A stretch of 28,209 nucleotides of DNA from NCBI GenBank assembly GCA_900553855.1, contig USFG01000014.1, forward strand, positions 1 to 28,209. Reading direction: 5' to 3'. This document shows, piece after piece, positions 8,640 through 16,221 of this stretch. Source of the stretch: an uncultured Mycoplasmatota bacterium (GTDB taxonomy: Bacteria; Bacillota_I; Bacilli_A; RF39; UBA660). Under the pieces are notes generated by a model that saw nothing but the letters and a program-made list of their open reading frames with translations, ran no database searches and was not told where the DNA came from. The number at the start of each line of letters is the position of its first letter. Position 1 is the first letter of the stretch. The translations under genes were made by a program, and so were the position numbers.

Positions 8640-8796
8640 GTTTACACATTAAATTAAAATAGACCAAACTAAATTTACATCATAATGTGTCTAATAAAAG
8701 TAAAAAATCAAATTTATTAACACACCTTACCTTATTTTACTAATAACCATTTTACACACATACTTTACACAATAAATTATCATAAAAAGATATAGA
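8640..8796. other. AT-rich divergent control region between rnj and sigF
   Basis: No gene is seen in the roughly 300 bases between rnj and sigF. Apart from the two promoters it holds three exact copies of TTTACACA (8641, 8751, 8764). Two of them continue as TTTACACA(T/A)TAAATTA. It also holds a partial Spo0A-like sequence TGTCTAA (within 8687-8693). The repeats may be operator sites; that is inference. Confidence 0.4.
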
Positions 8797-8839
8797 TTGT
8801 CGAAGTTATTTAAGTGTCTCTCATAAAAAAGTATATTAT
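8797..8839 (+). promoter_or_regulatory. Spo0A box and promoter of the sigF operon
   Basis: TTGTCGAA at 8797-8804 is an exact match to the Spo0A (0A) box. A weak -35 (TAAGTG, 8811-8816) and TATTAT (8834-8839) follow with 17 bp spacing. The box is centred about 45 bases before the expected start, a typical activator position. In Bacillus the matching operon (spoIIA) needs Spo0A and sigma-H; no good sigma-H site (AGGAWW/GAAT) is visible here. Confidence 0.75.
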
Positions 8840-8857
8840 TTTTGAAAGGAAGAAAAA

Positions 8858-9505
8858 ATGGAACAAGAAAAAATAATATTACAGAAGTATGAGCCCTTAA
8901 TTTATAAGGTTGCAAAAAATTTTTACAACGTCGAGTTATGTGATTTATATCAAGCAGGAAGCCTGGGTTTAATTAAAGCCTATCGCAATTACAATGAAAA
9001 TGTTGGAAAAAACTTTATTAACTTTGCTTATATGTACATCTATGGTGAAATGTTTGAGTTTGTAAATAATTCCCAAACTATTAAGTTAAACAAGGAATAC
9101 TTACGGTTGTCAAAATCAATTAAAAAAGCTATTACCATGTTACAAGAAGAATTAGGAAGAACTCCAACCACAACCGAGTTAAGCACCTTTTTAGAAATAG
9201 ATGAAGAAACTATTATTAATATTTTAAATATTACCAAAGAATCCGTAAGTTTAGATGATAAAATAACTGATGATGGAGCATATTACATAGATACAATAGG
9301 GAAAACGTTGGATCTAGATAGTCAAATTTTAATTAATGATTCCTTAGAAACTCTAAGCGACCTAGAAAGAAAAGTAGTCTTAAGTAGATACTTTGAAGAT
9401 TTAACACAAAGTGAAACTGCTAGTCTCTTAGGAATATCTCAAGTTAAAGTATCTCGAATTGAGAAAAAAGGTAAAGCCAAAATAAAAGAGTATATAAAAA
9501 GTTAA
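8858..9505 (+). CDS. sigF: Sporulation sigma factor F, divergent
   Basis: A group 3 sigma factor of 215 residues with sigma-2 (CDLYQAGSLGLIKAYRNYNE), sigma-3 (LQEELGRTPTTTELSTFLEI) and sigma-4 (TQSETASLLGISQVKVSRIE). The sigma-3 and sigma-4 blocks closely resemble Bacillus SigF (LGRVPTVQEIADHLEI; TQSEVAERLGISQVQVSR). The order sigma-spoVAC-spoVAD-spoVAE and the upstream Spo0A box support SigF, the first forespore-specific factor. Two things are odd. It lacks about 25-30 residues at the N-terminus compared with Bacillus SigF, and no spoIIAA or spoIIAB gene precedes it. GAAAGGAAG precedes the ATG. SigF is clearly the best reading, although the 2.4 region (GEMFEFVNNSQTIKLNKEY) is diverged. Confidence 0.82.
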   Translation: MEQEKIILQKYEPLIYKVAKNFYNVELCDLYQAGSLGLIKAYRNYNENVGKNFINFAYMYIYGEMFEFVNNSQTIKLNKEYLRLSKSIKKAITMLQEELGRTPTTTELSTFLEIDEETIINILNITKESVSLDDKITDDGAYYIDTIGKTLDLDSQILINDSLETLSDLERKVVLSRYFEDLTQSETASLLGISQVKVSRIEKKGKAKIKEYIKS

Positions 9506-9531
9506 TTTGTGAATAATATAAATGTGATTTT

Positions 9532-9969
9532 ATGGATAAAAATGAATATTTAAAAATTGTAAAAAAATATACTCCTCACGAAGATAATCAAAAAGATTAT
9601 ATCTTATCATTTATTTCAGGTGGAGCGATTGGAATGACTGGTGAAATAATTCGTTTATTTTTAATAAACAACTATCATATTTCTAAACCAGATGCCACAT
9701 CTTATGTAATCTTAATTGCAATCTTTATATCTGCTTTATTAACATGCATAGGAAAATTTGACACAATTATTGAAAAATTTAAATCGGGAATAATCATTCC
9801 AATTACCGGTTTTGCCCACAGTGTAACTTCATCTGCCCTAGATTATAAACATGATGGATTAATTACCGGATTAGGCTCTAATTATTTTAAACTAGCTGGA
9901 AGTGTAATTCTATATGCCATCGTAAGTGGATTCTTCATGGGAATATTAAAGGTGATTCTAAATGTTTGA
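9532..9969 (+). CDS. spoVAC: Stage V sporulation protein AC
   Basis: SpoVAC is an inner forespore membrane protein of the SpoVA channel, which moves Ca-dipicolinate into the forespore and out at germination; in Bacillus it has been described as mechanosensitive. The signature SGGAIGMTGEIIRLFL, the block GIIIPITGFAHSVTSSALDYKHDGLITGLGSNYFKLAG (long, at about residues 86-123) and four hydrophobic segments are present. Length 145 is typical. It starts 26 bases after sigF with only a weak GTGAT ribosome site. It ends in TGA, overlapping spoVAD by eight bases. Confidence 0.95.
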   Translation: MDKNEYLKIVKKYTPHEDNQKDYILSFISGGAIGMTGEIIRLFLINNYHISKPDATSYVILIAIFISALLTCIGKFDTIIEKFKSGIIIPITGFAHSVTSSALDYKHDGLITGLGSNYFKLAGSVILYAIVSGFFMGILKVILNV

Positions 9970-10900
9970 ATTTAAAAATGTTTATGTTGATAAATTTTAT
10001 ACCGTTGTTAGTAAAAAAGAAGCAAATGGTAATATTAAAAATCCTGATAAAGTAATGAATGATTACTATTACGGAGAAAAAACACCTTTTAAATGTGAAG
10101 TTAAAATGTTAAATGAAGTGTTAAACAATTTACCATCATCAGATTTAGTTATTGCTTCCAATTTAGAAAACCAATTAGCAAGTTCTAACATTAGTATGAA
10201 AAATAGAAACACTCCTTATATGGGATTATATTCAGCTTGCGCATCATTTTCCGGAGGAATAACAACCATTGCTAATTTCATCGAAAGTAAAGCTATTAAT
10301 AGAGGAACCCTATTAATTAGTTCTCATAACTTAAATGCCGAAAAACAATTTAGGTTTCCTATTGAGTATGGAGCACCTAAAGTAAAAAGAAGTACTCAAA
10401 CTGCAACCTGTGCAATTGGTATTCACTTAACAAATCAAAAAACAAACATTAAAGTTTTAAATGGAACAATCGGTAATGTCGTAGATTCATACATTAAAGA
10501 TACCTACAATATGGGTGCTGTAATGGCTTTAAGTGCTTATGACTGCCTAATTAATCACTTAGCTAAAACTAATACTAACATAAAAGATTATGATTTAATC
10601 ATTACAGGTGATTTAGGTAAAGTTGGTAGCAAAATTTTTAAAGAATTATGTAATAGAAATGGATACAAATTAAAAAATTATCTAGATGCCGGTGAAATTC
10701 TTTTTGGAGAAACAAGTACCAGTGGAGCAAGTGGTCCAGCTTGTTTACCTCTAATATATTTTTACAATTTAATAAATATTAAAAAATACAAAAAAGTACT
10801 TTTACTTTCAACCGGATCCTTACATAATCCTGAAATGGTAAATCAAAAAGAAACAATCCCTTCAATAACCAATGCATTAACAATCGAGGTGCAAAAATGA
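9962..10900 (+). CDS. spoVAD: Stage V sporulation protein AD
   Basis: SpoVAD is the soluble, thiolase-fold member of the SpoVA complex that binds dipicolinic acid on the inner membrane. Matching blocks include FKNVYVDKFYTVVSKKEANG at the start, SACASFSGG, RQFRFPIEYG-like KQFRFPIEYGAPK, TATCAIG, DLIITGDLGKVGSKIF and the end block GETSTSGASGPACLPLIYFY. 312 residues is slightly shorter than Bacillus (338). AAGGTGAT precedes the ATG inside the spoVAC end. The TGA stop overlaps the spoVAE ATG by four bases, a strong sign of coupling. Confidence 0.96.
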   Translation: MFEFKNVYVDKFYTVVSKKEANGNIKNPDKVMNDYYYGEKTPFKCEVKMLNEVLNNLPSSDLVIASNLENQLASSNISMKNRNTPYMGLYSACASFSGGITTIANFIESKAINRGTLLISSHNLNAEKQFRFPIEYGAPKVKRSTQTATCAIGIHLTNQKTNIKVLNGTIGNVVDSYIKDTYNMGAVMALSAYDCLINHLAKTNTNIKDYDLIITGDLGKVGSKIFKELCNRNGYKLKNYLDAGEILFGETSTSGASGPACLPLIYFYNLINIKKYKKVLLLSTGSLHNPEMVNQKETIPSITNALTIEVQK

Positions 10901-11247
10901 CAATACTTTATTCCTTCCTGTTTTGTGGAACAATTTGTTTAATTAGTCAAATAATTATGAATAATTCCAAATTAACCTTTGGCCATATAACCAGTATGTT
11001 TGTAGTTATAGGATCATTTCTAGGTGTTTTCGGAATATATGATAAAATAATATCAATAGTTGGAATAGGTGCCAACTTACCAATTATATCCTTTGGTAAC
11101 ACCATAACCAATAGTGTCTACTATGGTTACATAAGCGATGGCTTTTTAGGTATCTTCAATAATTTGTTAGCCGGAGTATCATTAGGAATATCAGCAACAA
11201 TTATCTTTTCTTTTATCTTAATTATTTTTTTCAAACCTAAAGATTAA
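10897..11247 (+). CDS. spoVAE: Stage V sporulation protein AE
   Basis: Small membrane protein of the SpoVA dipicolinate channel, equal to SpoVAEb of Bacillus. It has three to four spans with the signature block GHITSMFVVIGSFLGVFGIYD and then FGNTITNSVYYGY..GFLGIFNNLL. 116 residues is normal. GAGGTG lies 5-10 bases before the ATG. The operon ends here at a terminator. SpoVAA, SpoVAB, SpoVAEa and SpoVAF are absent, leaving the minimal C-D-E set that clostridia also use. Confidence 0.95.
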   Translation: MTILYSFLFCGTICLISQIIMNNSKLTFGHITSMFVVIGSFLGVFGIYDKIISIVGIGANLPIISFGNTITNSVYYGYISDGFLGIFNNLLAGVSLGISATIIFSFILIIFFKPKD

Positions 11248-11248
11248 T

Positions 11249-11277
11249 AGCAAAAAAATTTGCTATTTTATTTTTGC
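11249..11277 (+). terminator. Intrinsic terminator of the sigF-spoVACDE operon
   Basis: AGCAAA (11249-11254), loop AAAA, TTTGCT (11259-11264), followed by ATTTTATTTTT. It starts one base after the spoVAE stop. Confidence 0.85.
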
Positions 11278-11320
11278 TGTGATATATTTTTTATATAGTA
11301 TAAAAAGGTAGGTTATTAAA

Positions 11321-12223
11321 GTGGAGTATTTAAACGATATAATTTTTAGTGAAGCATCAATTTACTTAGGTATTATAGCTATTGTAATGAGTGTAATAAG
11401 TTTATTAACTATAATTGAACAATGGATTTTATTTAACAAATTAGGTGAAAAAGGTTGGAAAAGTCTTATTCCAATTTATAATAATTGGGTTTATCTAAAA
11501 TTAGGAGATTTACCAGGATGGTTAATTCTTTTACCAATTGCCAATGCCATAGGTTTAATTGTTGCATCATTTAACATTCCTAAGAAATTAAATAAATCAA
11601 CTGCATTAGGAATATTATATTTGATTTCTCCTAATATTTATTATTTAGTTTTAATTTTAGGTAAAACACCTTCAAAATCAGAAACAAATAATATAATTGA
11701 AAATAATATTAATAATAATCAAGAATCTTTTGGAGTGCCAACAGACAATACCACTTCAGTAGAAAAGATTCCTGAATTTGTTGAACAACCAGCATTAAAC
11801 ACAGAAGAAGTAATTAAACCAGAAACAACTATTTCTAACAATGCTTACATAAATATTGAAAAAGAAGAGCCTAATAAACATGCTGATGAAGATATTATTA
11901 ATGCTTTTGATATTCCTTTACCTGAAAAAACTGAAGACAAAACTGAAAGTTTAGAAATGATAGATACTTTAAAAAAATTAAAACAATCAGATATTCAAGA
12001 AGAATTAACAAATCAAACTAGTAATAATCAAGATATTGAAGTATTAGACCAAACTGTAACCACTACCGATAAAGATATATTAGAAGAGACTGTTGAATTA
12101 CCAAAAATGGTTAATGAAGAAATAAATAGTGGATTAAATGTAACCAAACATTGTAATAATTGTGGCTTCGAAAATGAATATTCACAAAAAAATTGTTTAA
12201 TGTGTGGAGCACCACTAGAATAA
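11321..12223 (+). CDS. Membrane protein with DUF5684-like core and C-terminal zinc ribbon
   Basis: 300 residues in three parts. Residues 1-115 hold about four hydrophobic segments with the block GEKGWKSLIPIYNNWVYLKL followed by GDLPGWLILLPIAN, which resembles DUF5684 membrane proteins. Residues about 116-270 are an acidic, Glu/Asn/Thr-rich, low-complexity linker. The last 26 residues are a zinc ribbon (CNNCGFENEYSQKNCLMCG, two CxxC knuckles). Start is GTG at 11321 with AGGTAGG upstream. It is a single-gene unit between two terminators. Function unknown; the ribbon probably faces the cytoplasm. Confidence 0.7.
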   Translation: MEYLNDIIFSEASIYLGIIAIVMSVISLLTIIEQWILFNKLGEKGWKSLIPIYNNWVYLKLGDLPGWLILLPIANAIGLIVASFNIPKKLNKSTALGILYLISPNIYYLVLILGKTPSKSETNNIIENNINNNQESFGVPTDNTTSVEKIPEFVEQPALNTEEVIKPETTISNNAYINIEKEEPNKHADEDIINAFDIPLPEKTEDKTESLEMIDTLKKLKQSDIQEELTNQTSNNQDIEVLDQTVTTTDKDILEETVELPKMVNEEINSGLNVTKHCNNCGFENEYSQKNCLMCGAPLE

Positions 12224-12250
12224 TTGGATATTAAAATCCAATTTTTATTT
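12222..12250 (+). terminator. Intrinsic terminator
   Basis: ATTGGAT (12223-12229), loop ATTAAA, ATCCAAT (12236-12242), then TTTTATTT. It overlaps the stop codon of the preceding gene. Confidence 0.85.
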
Positions 12251-12277
12251 GCTATAAACTATGAAATAAGGTATATT
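12249..12277 (+). promoter_or_regulatory. Sigma-A promoter for tdk
   Basis: TTGCTA (12249-12254), 17 bases, TATATT (12272-12277). It directly abuts the preceding terminator. Confidence 0.7.
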
Positions 12278-12299
12278 TATTAAAGAGGAAGTAATAGAA

Positions 12300-12836
12300 A
12301 TGATAAAGTTATATACAGGACCAATGTTCAGTGGAAAATCAGATGAATTATTAAAAGAATATGATAAAAAATATCATAAAAGTAAAATTTTATTATTTAA
12401 ACCAAAAATTGATACTAGAGATTATGGTTTAATTAAAACTAGAAATGACAAAGAAGTAGAAGCTATTTTAATTAATGATTTAAGTGATATTTATAATTAT
12501 CTATCAGATAAGATAACAACTATATTTATTGATGAAGCTAATTTCTTGAAAGGCAATATTGACGTACTAATCGATTTATCAATAAACAAAGATTTAGACA
12601 TATTTATTGCCGGACTTAATTTAACAAGCGAACTAAAACCGTTCGGAATTATGCCTGAAATAATGGCAATATCTGATGAAATAGTCTTGTTACATGCATC
12701 ATGTAATGATTGTAATAGAGACGCCTCATATACTTATTATAATGGTTCTAAAGATAGTGATATTTTAGTAGGAAATGACAATTATATTGCCCTTTGTCCT
12801 AAATGTTTAAGAAAAAGATTAACATTAAATAAATAA
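12300..12836 (+). CDS. tdk: Thymidine kinase (type II)
   Basis: Phosphorylates thymidine to dTMP with ATP in the salvage pathway. P-loop GPMFSGKS at residues 7-14; Walker B and catalytic site FIDEANFL with D78 and E79; lasso domain with zinc ligands in the pair CNDC ... CPKC. 178 residues is slightly shorter than usual (about 190-200), with the loss at the C-terminus. AGAGGAAG precedes the ATG. Confidence 0.95.
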   Translation: MIKLYTGPMFSGKSDELLKEYDKKYHKSKILLFKPKIDTRDYGLIKTRNDKEVEAILINDLSDIYNYLSDKITTIFIDEANFLKGNIDVLIDLSINKDLDIFIAGLNLTSELKPFGIMPEIMAISDEIVLLHASCNDCNRDASYTYYNGSKDSDILVGNDNYIALCPKCLRKRLTLNK

Positions 12837-12893
12837 CCATTTTAGACAAATTTCTTTCTTATATTTTGTTATAACAATAATAGGGAGGAAAAT

Positions 12894-13073
12894 ATGCAAG
12901 TTAAAGTATTTGACGAATCTCACGAAAAAGATTTAGAAAACTCTGTCAATTCCTTTTTAAAAGAAGTTGATGACTTATTAGACATTAAGTACAGTGTTGC
13001 CATAACCGCAGTTGGTGAAGAACAAATATATTGTTTTACTGCAATGATTATTTATCGCAATACATCTGAGTAA
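12894..13073 (+). CDS. Cse60-like small sporulation protein
   Basis: A 59-residue protein that begins MQVKVFDESHEKDLENSVNS, continues with FLKEVDDLLDIKYSVA and ends with YCFTAMIIYRNTSE. This length and pattern (KVFDESHEKDLE..., DIKYSV..., AMIIYR) fit the Spore_Cse60 family, made in the mother cell under sigma-E in Bacillus. AGGGAGG lies upstream of the ATG. It sits 19 bases before the flippase gene, so the two probably share a transcript. Family call is from memory of the pattern; function is unknown even in Bacillus. Confidence 0.7.
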   Translation: MQVKVFDESHEKDLENSVNSFLKEVDDLLDIKYSVAITAVGEEQIYCFTAMIIYRNTSE

Positions 13074-13092
13074 TGAGTAGGAAGGAAGAAGT

Positions 13093-14736
13093 ATGAAAAA
13101 GAACAGTTTTATATCTGGAACAATTATTTCAACTATTTCCATTGTCTTAGTAAAAATAATGGGAATGCTTTATGTTATTCCATTTTATAGTATTGTAGGT
13201 TCTCAAGGAGGAGCTCTTTATAGTTATGCCTATCAATTATATTTGCTATTTTTAGGTGTTTCCTCAGCTGGAATTCCCAATGCGATTAGTAAAGTAATAA
13301 GCGAATATAATTCTACCGGAAAATTAGAATCTAAAACAAGAGCATATTATGTTGGTAAAAAAATAATATCTTATATTAGTGTAGTTGCTTTTATTCTTTT
13401 ATTCGTATTTGCTGAAGAATTAGCAACCCTTTATTTAGGAAAGATAACAGGTGGAAATACTCCAGAAGATGCTGCCTTTGTAATTAGATGTGTCTCATTT
13501 GCAGTATTAATAATTCCACATCTTAGTGTAACAAAAGGATACTTACAAGGACATCAAGTCTTTGCACCATCTTCAACCGCTAATTTAATAGAACAAGCTG
13601 TAAGAATATTTGTCATCCTTGCTGGATCATACTTATCTTATAAAGTTTTTAATAGTTCATTATCTCTTGCTGTAGGAATAGCAGTATCTGGAGCGTTCTT
13701 TGGTGGATTATTTGCTTATATTTATTTAAGAAAAAAAATAAAAAAATATCAAAAAGAATTAGACTTAGATAAAAATCTTGAAAAGGACAATATTTCTAAT
13801 AAAGAAATAACTAAAAAAATTATTAGTTATGCCGTTCCATTTGTAATTATTAATATAATCGTAGATATTTATAGTATTACTGATTCAATTCTTATATTAA
13901 ACACCTTAACTGGATTAGGCTATGTAGCCGAAGATGTCGAATTTATTGCCAGTTGTATTTCCACATGGGGATCTAAAATATGTATGGTAGTTAACGCAAT
14001 TGCCATGGGAATGACAACATCACTAATTCCGAGTATAGTAGAAGCATATTCTACAAAAAATGTTGCTAACTTAAATAAAAGAATAAATGAAGCACTTCAA
14101 ATAGTAGTTTATATTTCCTTACCATTAACAATTGGTATATCAATTCTATCAACTCCAATATGGACAATCTTCTACAACACGAATGCTTACGGAGGATCAA
14201 TATTAAAGATAATCATTTTTGGAGCTATGTTAGGAAATGTCGCTATGATTATATCATGCACTCTTCAAGGAATGAATAAATATAAACATGTTTATTTAAT
14301 GAATTTAATCGGTAGTTTAACAAATGCAATATTAGATGTACCATTAATGATTTTATTTAATAAATTAAATTTACCTGCTTATTATGGTGCTAGTGTATCA
14401 TCTATTATAGGATATACCACCTCAACATTAATTGGCTTAAAATATATTAACAAAGATAAAAATATTAGTTATAAAGAAACTATTAAAGTAATATTTAAAA
14501 GTTTAATTCCAGCATTATCAATGCTAGTAGTATTATTAATAATTAATCACTTTATTCCATTAGATGTCTATAAAAAATTTGATGCCATTATCTTAATTAT
14601 TATAAATGCTATAATAGGAGGAATTATATATATTTACTTATCATTTAAATTAAATATTCCATATCAAATATTTGGTAAAGAATACTTAAATAAAATAATA
14701 AAAAAACTTACCTTTGGTAAGTTAAAAATAGATTAA
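13093..14736 (+). CDS. MurJ/SpoVB-type oligosaccharide (lipid II) flippase
   Basis: MOP-superfamily transporter with about 14 membrane spans and 547 residues, expected to flip an undecaprenyl-linked cell wall precursor across the membrane. The N-terminal block SGTIISTISIVLVKIMGMLY, then IPFYSIVGSQGGALYSYAYQ and SSAGIPNAISKVISEYN match the YtgP (MurJ)/SpoVB branch. Length fits MurJ (544 in Bacillus) better than SpoVB (518). The upstream Cse60-like gene, 19 bases away, instead hints at a sporulation (cortex) role. GGAAGGAAG precedes the ATG. The last bases overlap the convergent gene by four bases and contain its terminator. Confidence 0.85.
   Translation: MKKNSFISGTIISTISIVLVKIMGMLYVIPFYSIVGSQGGALYSYAYQLYLLFLGVSSAGIPNAISKVISEYNSTGKLESKTRAYYVGKKIISYISVVAFILLFVFAEELATLYLGKITGGNTPEDAAFVIRCVSFAVLIIPHLSVTKGYLQGHQVFAPSSTANLIEQAVRIFVILAGSYLSYKVFNSSLSLAVGIAVSGAFFGGLFAYIYLRKKIKKYQKELDLDKNLEKDNISNKEITKKIISYAVPFVIINIIVDIYSITDSILILNTLTGLGYVAEDVEFIASCISTWGSKICMVVNAIAMGMTTSLIPSIVEAYSTKNVANLNKRINEALQIVVYISLPLTIGISILSTPIWTIFYNTNAYGGSILKIIIFGAMLGNVAMIISCTLQGMNKYKHVYLMNLIGSLTNAILDVPLMILFNKLNLPAYYGASVSSIIGYTTSTLIGLKYINKDKNISYKETIKVIFKSLIPALSMLVVLLIINHFIPLDVYKKFDAIILIIINAIIGGIIYIYLSFKLNIPYQIFGKEYLNKIIKKLTFGKLKID
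14699..14723 (-). terminator. Terminator for the minus-strand gene, inside the flippase end
   Basis: AACTTACC (14723-14716 in the minus sense), loop AAA, GGTAAGTT (14712-14705), then a T run in the minus sense. The hairpin lies within the last codons of the flippase gene; on the plus strand it has no U tract. Confidence 0.8.
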
Positions 14737-15059
14737 ACCATATACATATCATTATTAGAAGAGTTATAATCAGTACCATAGTTTAAAGAAGAATCACCCT
14801 CAAGTTTATTAAGTCTTGCTTCAATTCTATTTAATCTTCTTTCTACTTTAGATAGTCTTGAATCAATATCGGTATACATATTGTTATTCATTCCACTCAT
14901 GTTGTTCATACCTATATCTTGATAAGCTGGTCCTGCATAAAATTGATTACTAGCGCTAACTGCTTGATTAGGAACAAAGTTATTCATACCCATTCCCATA
15001 TTGTTAGCCACTGGTCCATAACCATATCCTGAAAAGAAAGAATTACGATCCTTTTTCAT
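14733..15059 (-). CDS. Met/Asn/Gly-rich protein with C-terminal coiled coil
   Basis: A 108-residue protein. The N-terminal 65 residues are rich in Gly, Asn, Met and Tyr (for example GYGYGPVANNMGMGMNNF and MNNMSGMNNNMY), and a short heptad segment IDSRLSKVERRLNRIEARLN follows. The composition is like small spore coat or spore surface proteins, and the sporulation neighbourhood fits, but no family is recognised. AGAGGTGAA lies before the ATG. Its own terminator lies inside the convergent flippase gene. Confidence 0.65.
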   Translation of the reverse strand: MKKDRNSFFSGYGYGPVANNMGMGMNNFVPNQAVSASNQFYAGPAYQDIGMNNMSGMNNNMYTDIDSRLSKVERRLNRIEARLNKLEGDSSLNYGTDYNSSNNDMYMV

Positions 15060-15120
15060 GTTTCACCTCTAAAATAATATATGTATAAAAAATAAAAAGT
15101 TTATTAAAGGAGTATCTAAA

Positions 15121-15735
15121 ATGAGAATTAGAAATATTAAAAATGCTAAAGAAATTATTAATAACAGTGAATTAGTAATAACAAATAATATTTTTAAAGA
15201 TGATAAACCACTATATATAGAAATAGGTTGTGGTAAAGGTAATTTTATTATTGAAACTGCTAAACGAAACCCTAATATTAATTTTATAGGTATTGAAAGA
15301 TATGAATCAATTTTATTAAGAGCAATTAAAAAGGTAGAAGATATTCCATCTAATCTAAGGTTTATGTGTATCGATGCCAAAGAAATAGATAAATACTTTA
15401 ATCATAATGTTGATCAAATATATTTAAACTTTTCTGATCCATGGCCTAAAAAAAGGCATTCTAAAAGAAGATTAACGAGCGACTCATTTTTAAATTTATA
15501 TAATAAGATATCTAAAAATAATATTAATATTAAAATGAAAACTGATAATAAAGCCTTGTTTGCCTATTCTATTATGACTTATAATAATTACGGATTTAAA
15601 ATTAAAGATATATCTCTTGATTTACCAGAAGATTATGAAAATAATGTTGTAACTGAATATGAAAGAAAATTTAGGAATCAAGGAATTACTATAAATTATA
15701 TAAATGTTGTAAAAGAGGTAAAATATGAAGAATAA
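15121..15735 (+). CDS. trmB: tRNA (guanine-N7)-methyltransferase TrmB
   Basis: Methylates N7 of G46 in the tRNA variable loop using S-adenosylmethionine. The SAM-binding motif is YIEIGCGKGNFIIETAKRNP; GIERYESILLRAIKK follows; the diagnostic block is YLNFSDPWPKKRHSKRRLTS. 204 residues is near normal (213 in Bacillus), starting at MRIRN as family members do. AAAGGAG lies upstream of the ATG. It overlaps the pseudopilin gene by 11 bases. Confidence 0.96.
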   Translation: MRIRNIKNAKEIINNSELVITNNIFKDDKPLYIEIGCGKGNFIIETAKRNPNINFIGIERYESILLRAIKKVEDIPSNLRFMCIDAKEIDKYFNHNVDQIYLNFSDPWPKKRHSKRRLTSDSFLNLYNKISKNNINIKMKTDNKALFAYSIMTYNNYGFKIKDISLDLPEDYENNVVTEYERKFRNQGITINYINVVKEVKYEE

Positions 15736-16165
15736 TAAAGGATTTACATTAGTTGAGATATTAGCAGTCTTGGTACTTATTTCATTAATGATGGTAATTA
15801 TAGTACCTAATGTTCAAAAAGTAGCTTATCAATCTAAAGTAAAATTATGCAAATCTAAAATATCTTTAGCTGAAGATGCCTTAAACTTATGGAGTCGGGA
15901 CAATAATAAATGTTTTACCAAAGAAGGTGGATGCAATATGTTAAGTTATTGTACTTCAGATCCAGAAGGAAATGAGTCAACATGTACAGTTAAATTTGAA
16001 GACTTAGCTAAAAATAATTTAGTCAATTATGACGATATAGATACTTTAATTAATCCAATTGATAATTCAAGTTTAAATAATCTTGAATTCAAGGTAACAT
16101 ATAATAGTCATTCAAAAGCAATAAATAGCACAACCTCTAAAAATATTGATGAAATATGTAAATAA
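15725..16165 (+). CDS. Orphan type IV/II pseudopilin (ComGC-like N-terminus)
   Basis: The prepilin leader is KNNKG^FTLVEILAVLVLISLM with Glu at +5, cut by a prepilin peptidase after Gly6, followed by one hydrophobic helix. The globular part has six cysteines (in KLCKSK, NKCFTK, GGCNML, SYCTSD, STCTVK and EICK), enough for three disulfides after export. 146 residues is larger than ComGC (about 100). It is coupled to trmB by overlap, with AGAGG before the ATG. No assembly ATPase, membrane platform or prepilin peptidase gene is in the window. Could serve DNA uptake or adhesion. Confidence 0.85.
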   Translation: MKNNKGFTLVEILAVLVLISLMMVIIVPNVQKVAYQSKVKLCKSKISLAEDALNLWSRDNNKCFTKEGGCNMLSYCTSDPEGNESTCTVKFEDLAKNNLVNYDDIDTLINPIDNSSLNNLEFKVTYNSHSKAINSTTSKNIDEICK

Positions 16166-16194
16166 ATAATATATTATATCATTAAAAATTAAAT

Positions 16195-16221
16195 TCAAGA
16201 TATTAAAATCTTGTTTTTTTT
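16195..16221 (+). terminator. Intrinsic terminator after the pseudopilin gene
   Basis: CAAGAT (16196-16201), loop ATTAAA, ATCTTG (16208-16213), then eight T. The end of the T run forms part of the Spo0A box of spoIIGA. Confidence 0.85.

Noticed and set aside
13935..13941. TGTCGAA, an exact Spo0A core, inside the flippase gene
   Set aside because: It is in the middle of a coding region with no promoter or gene start nearby; a chance match.
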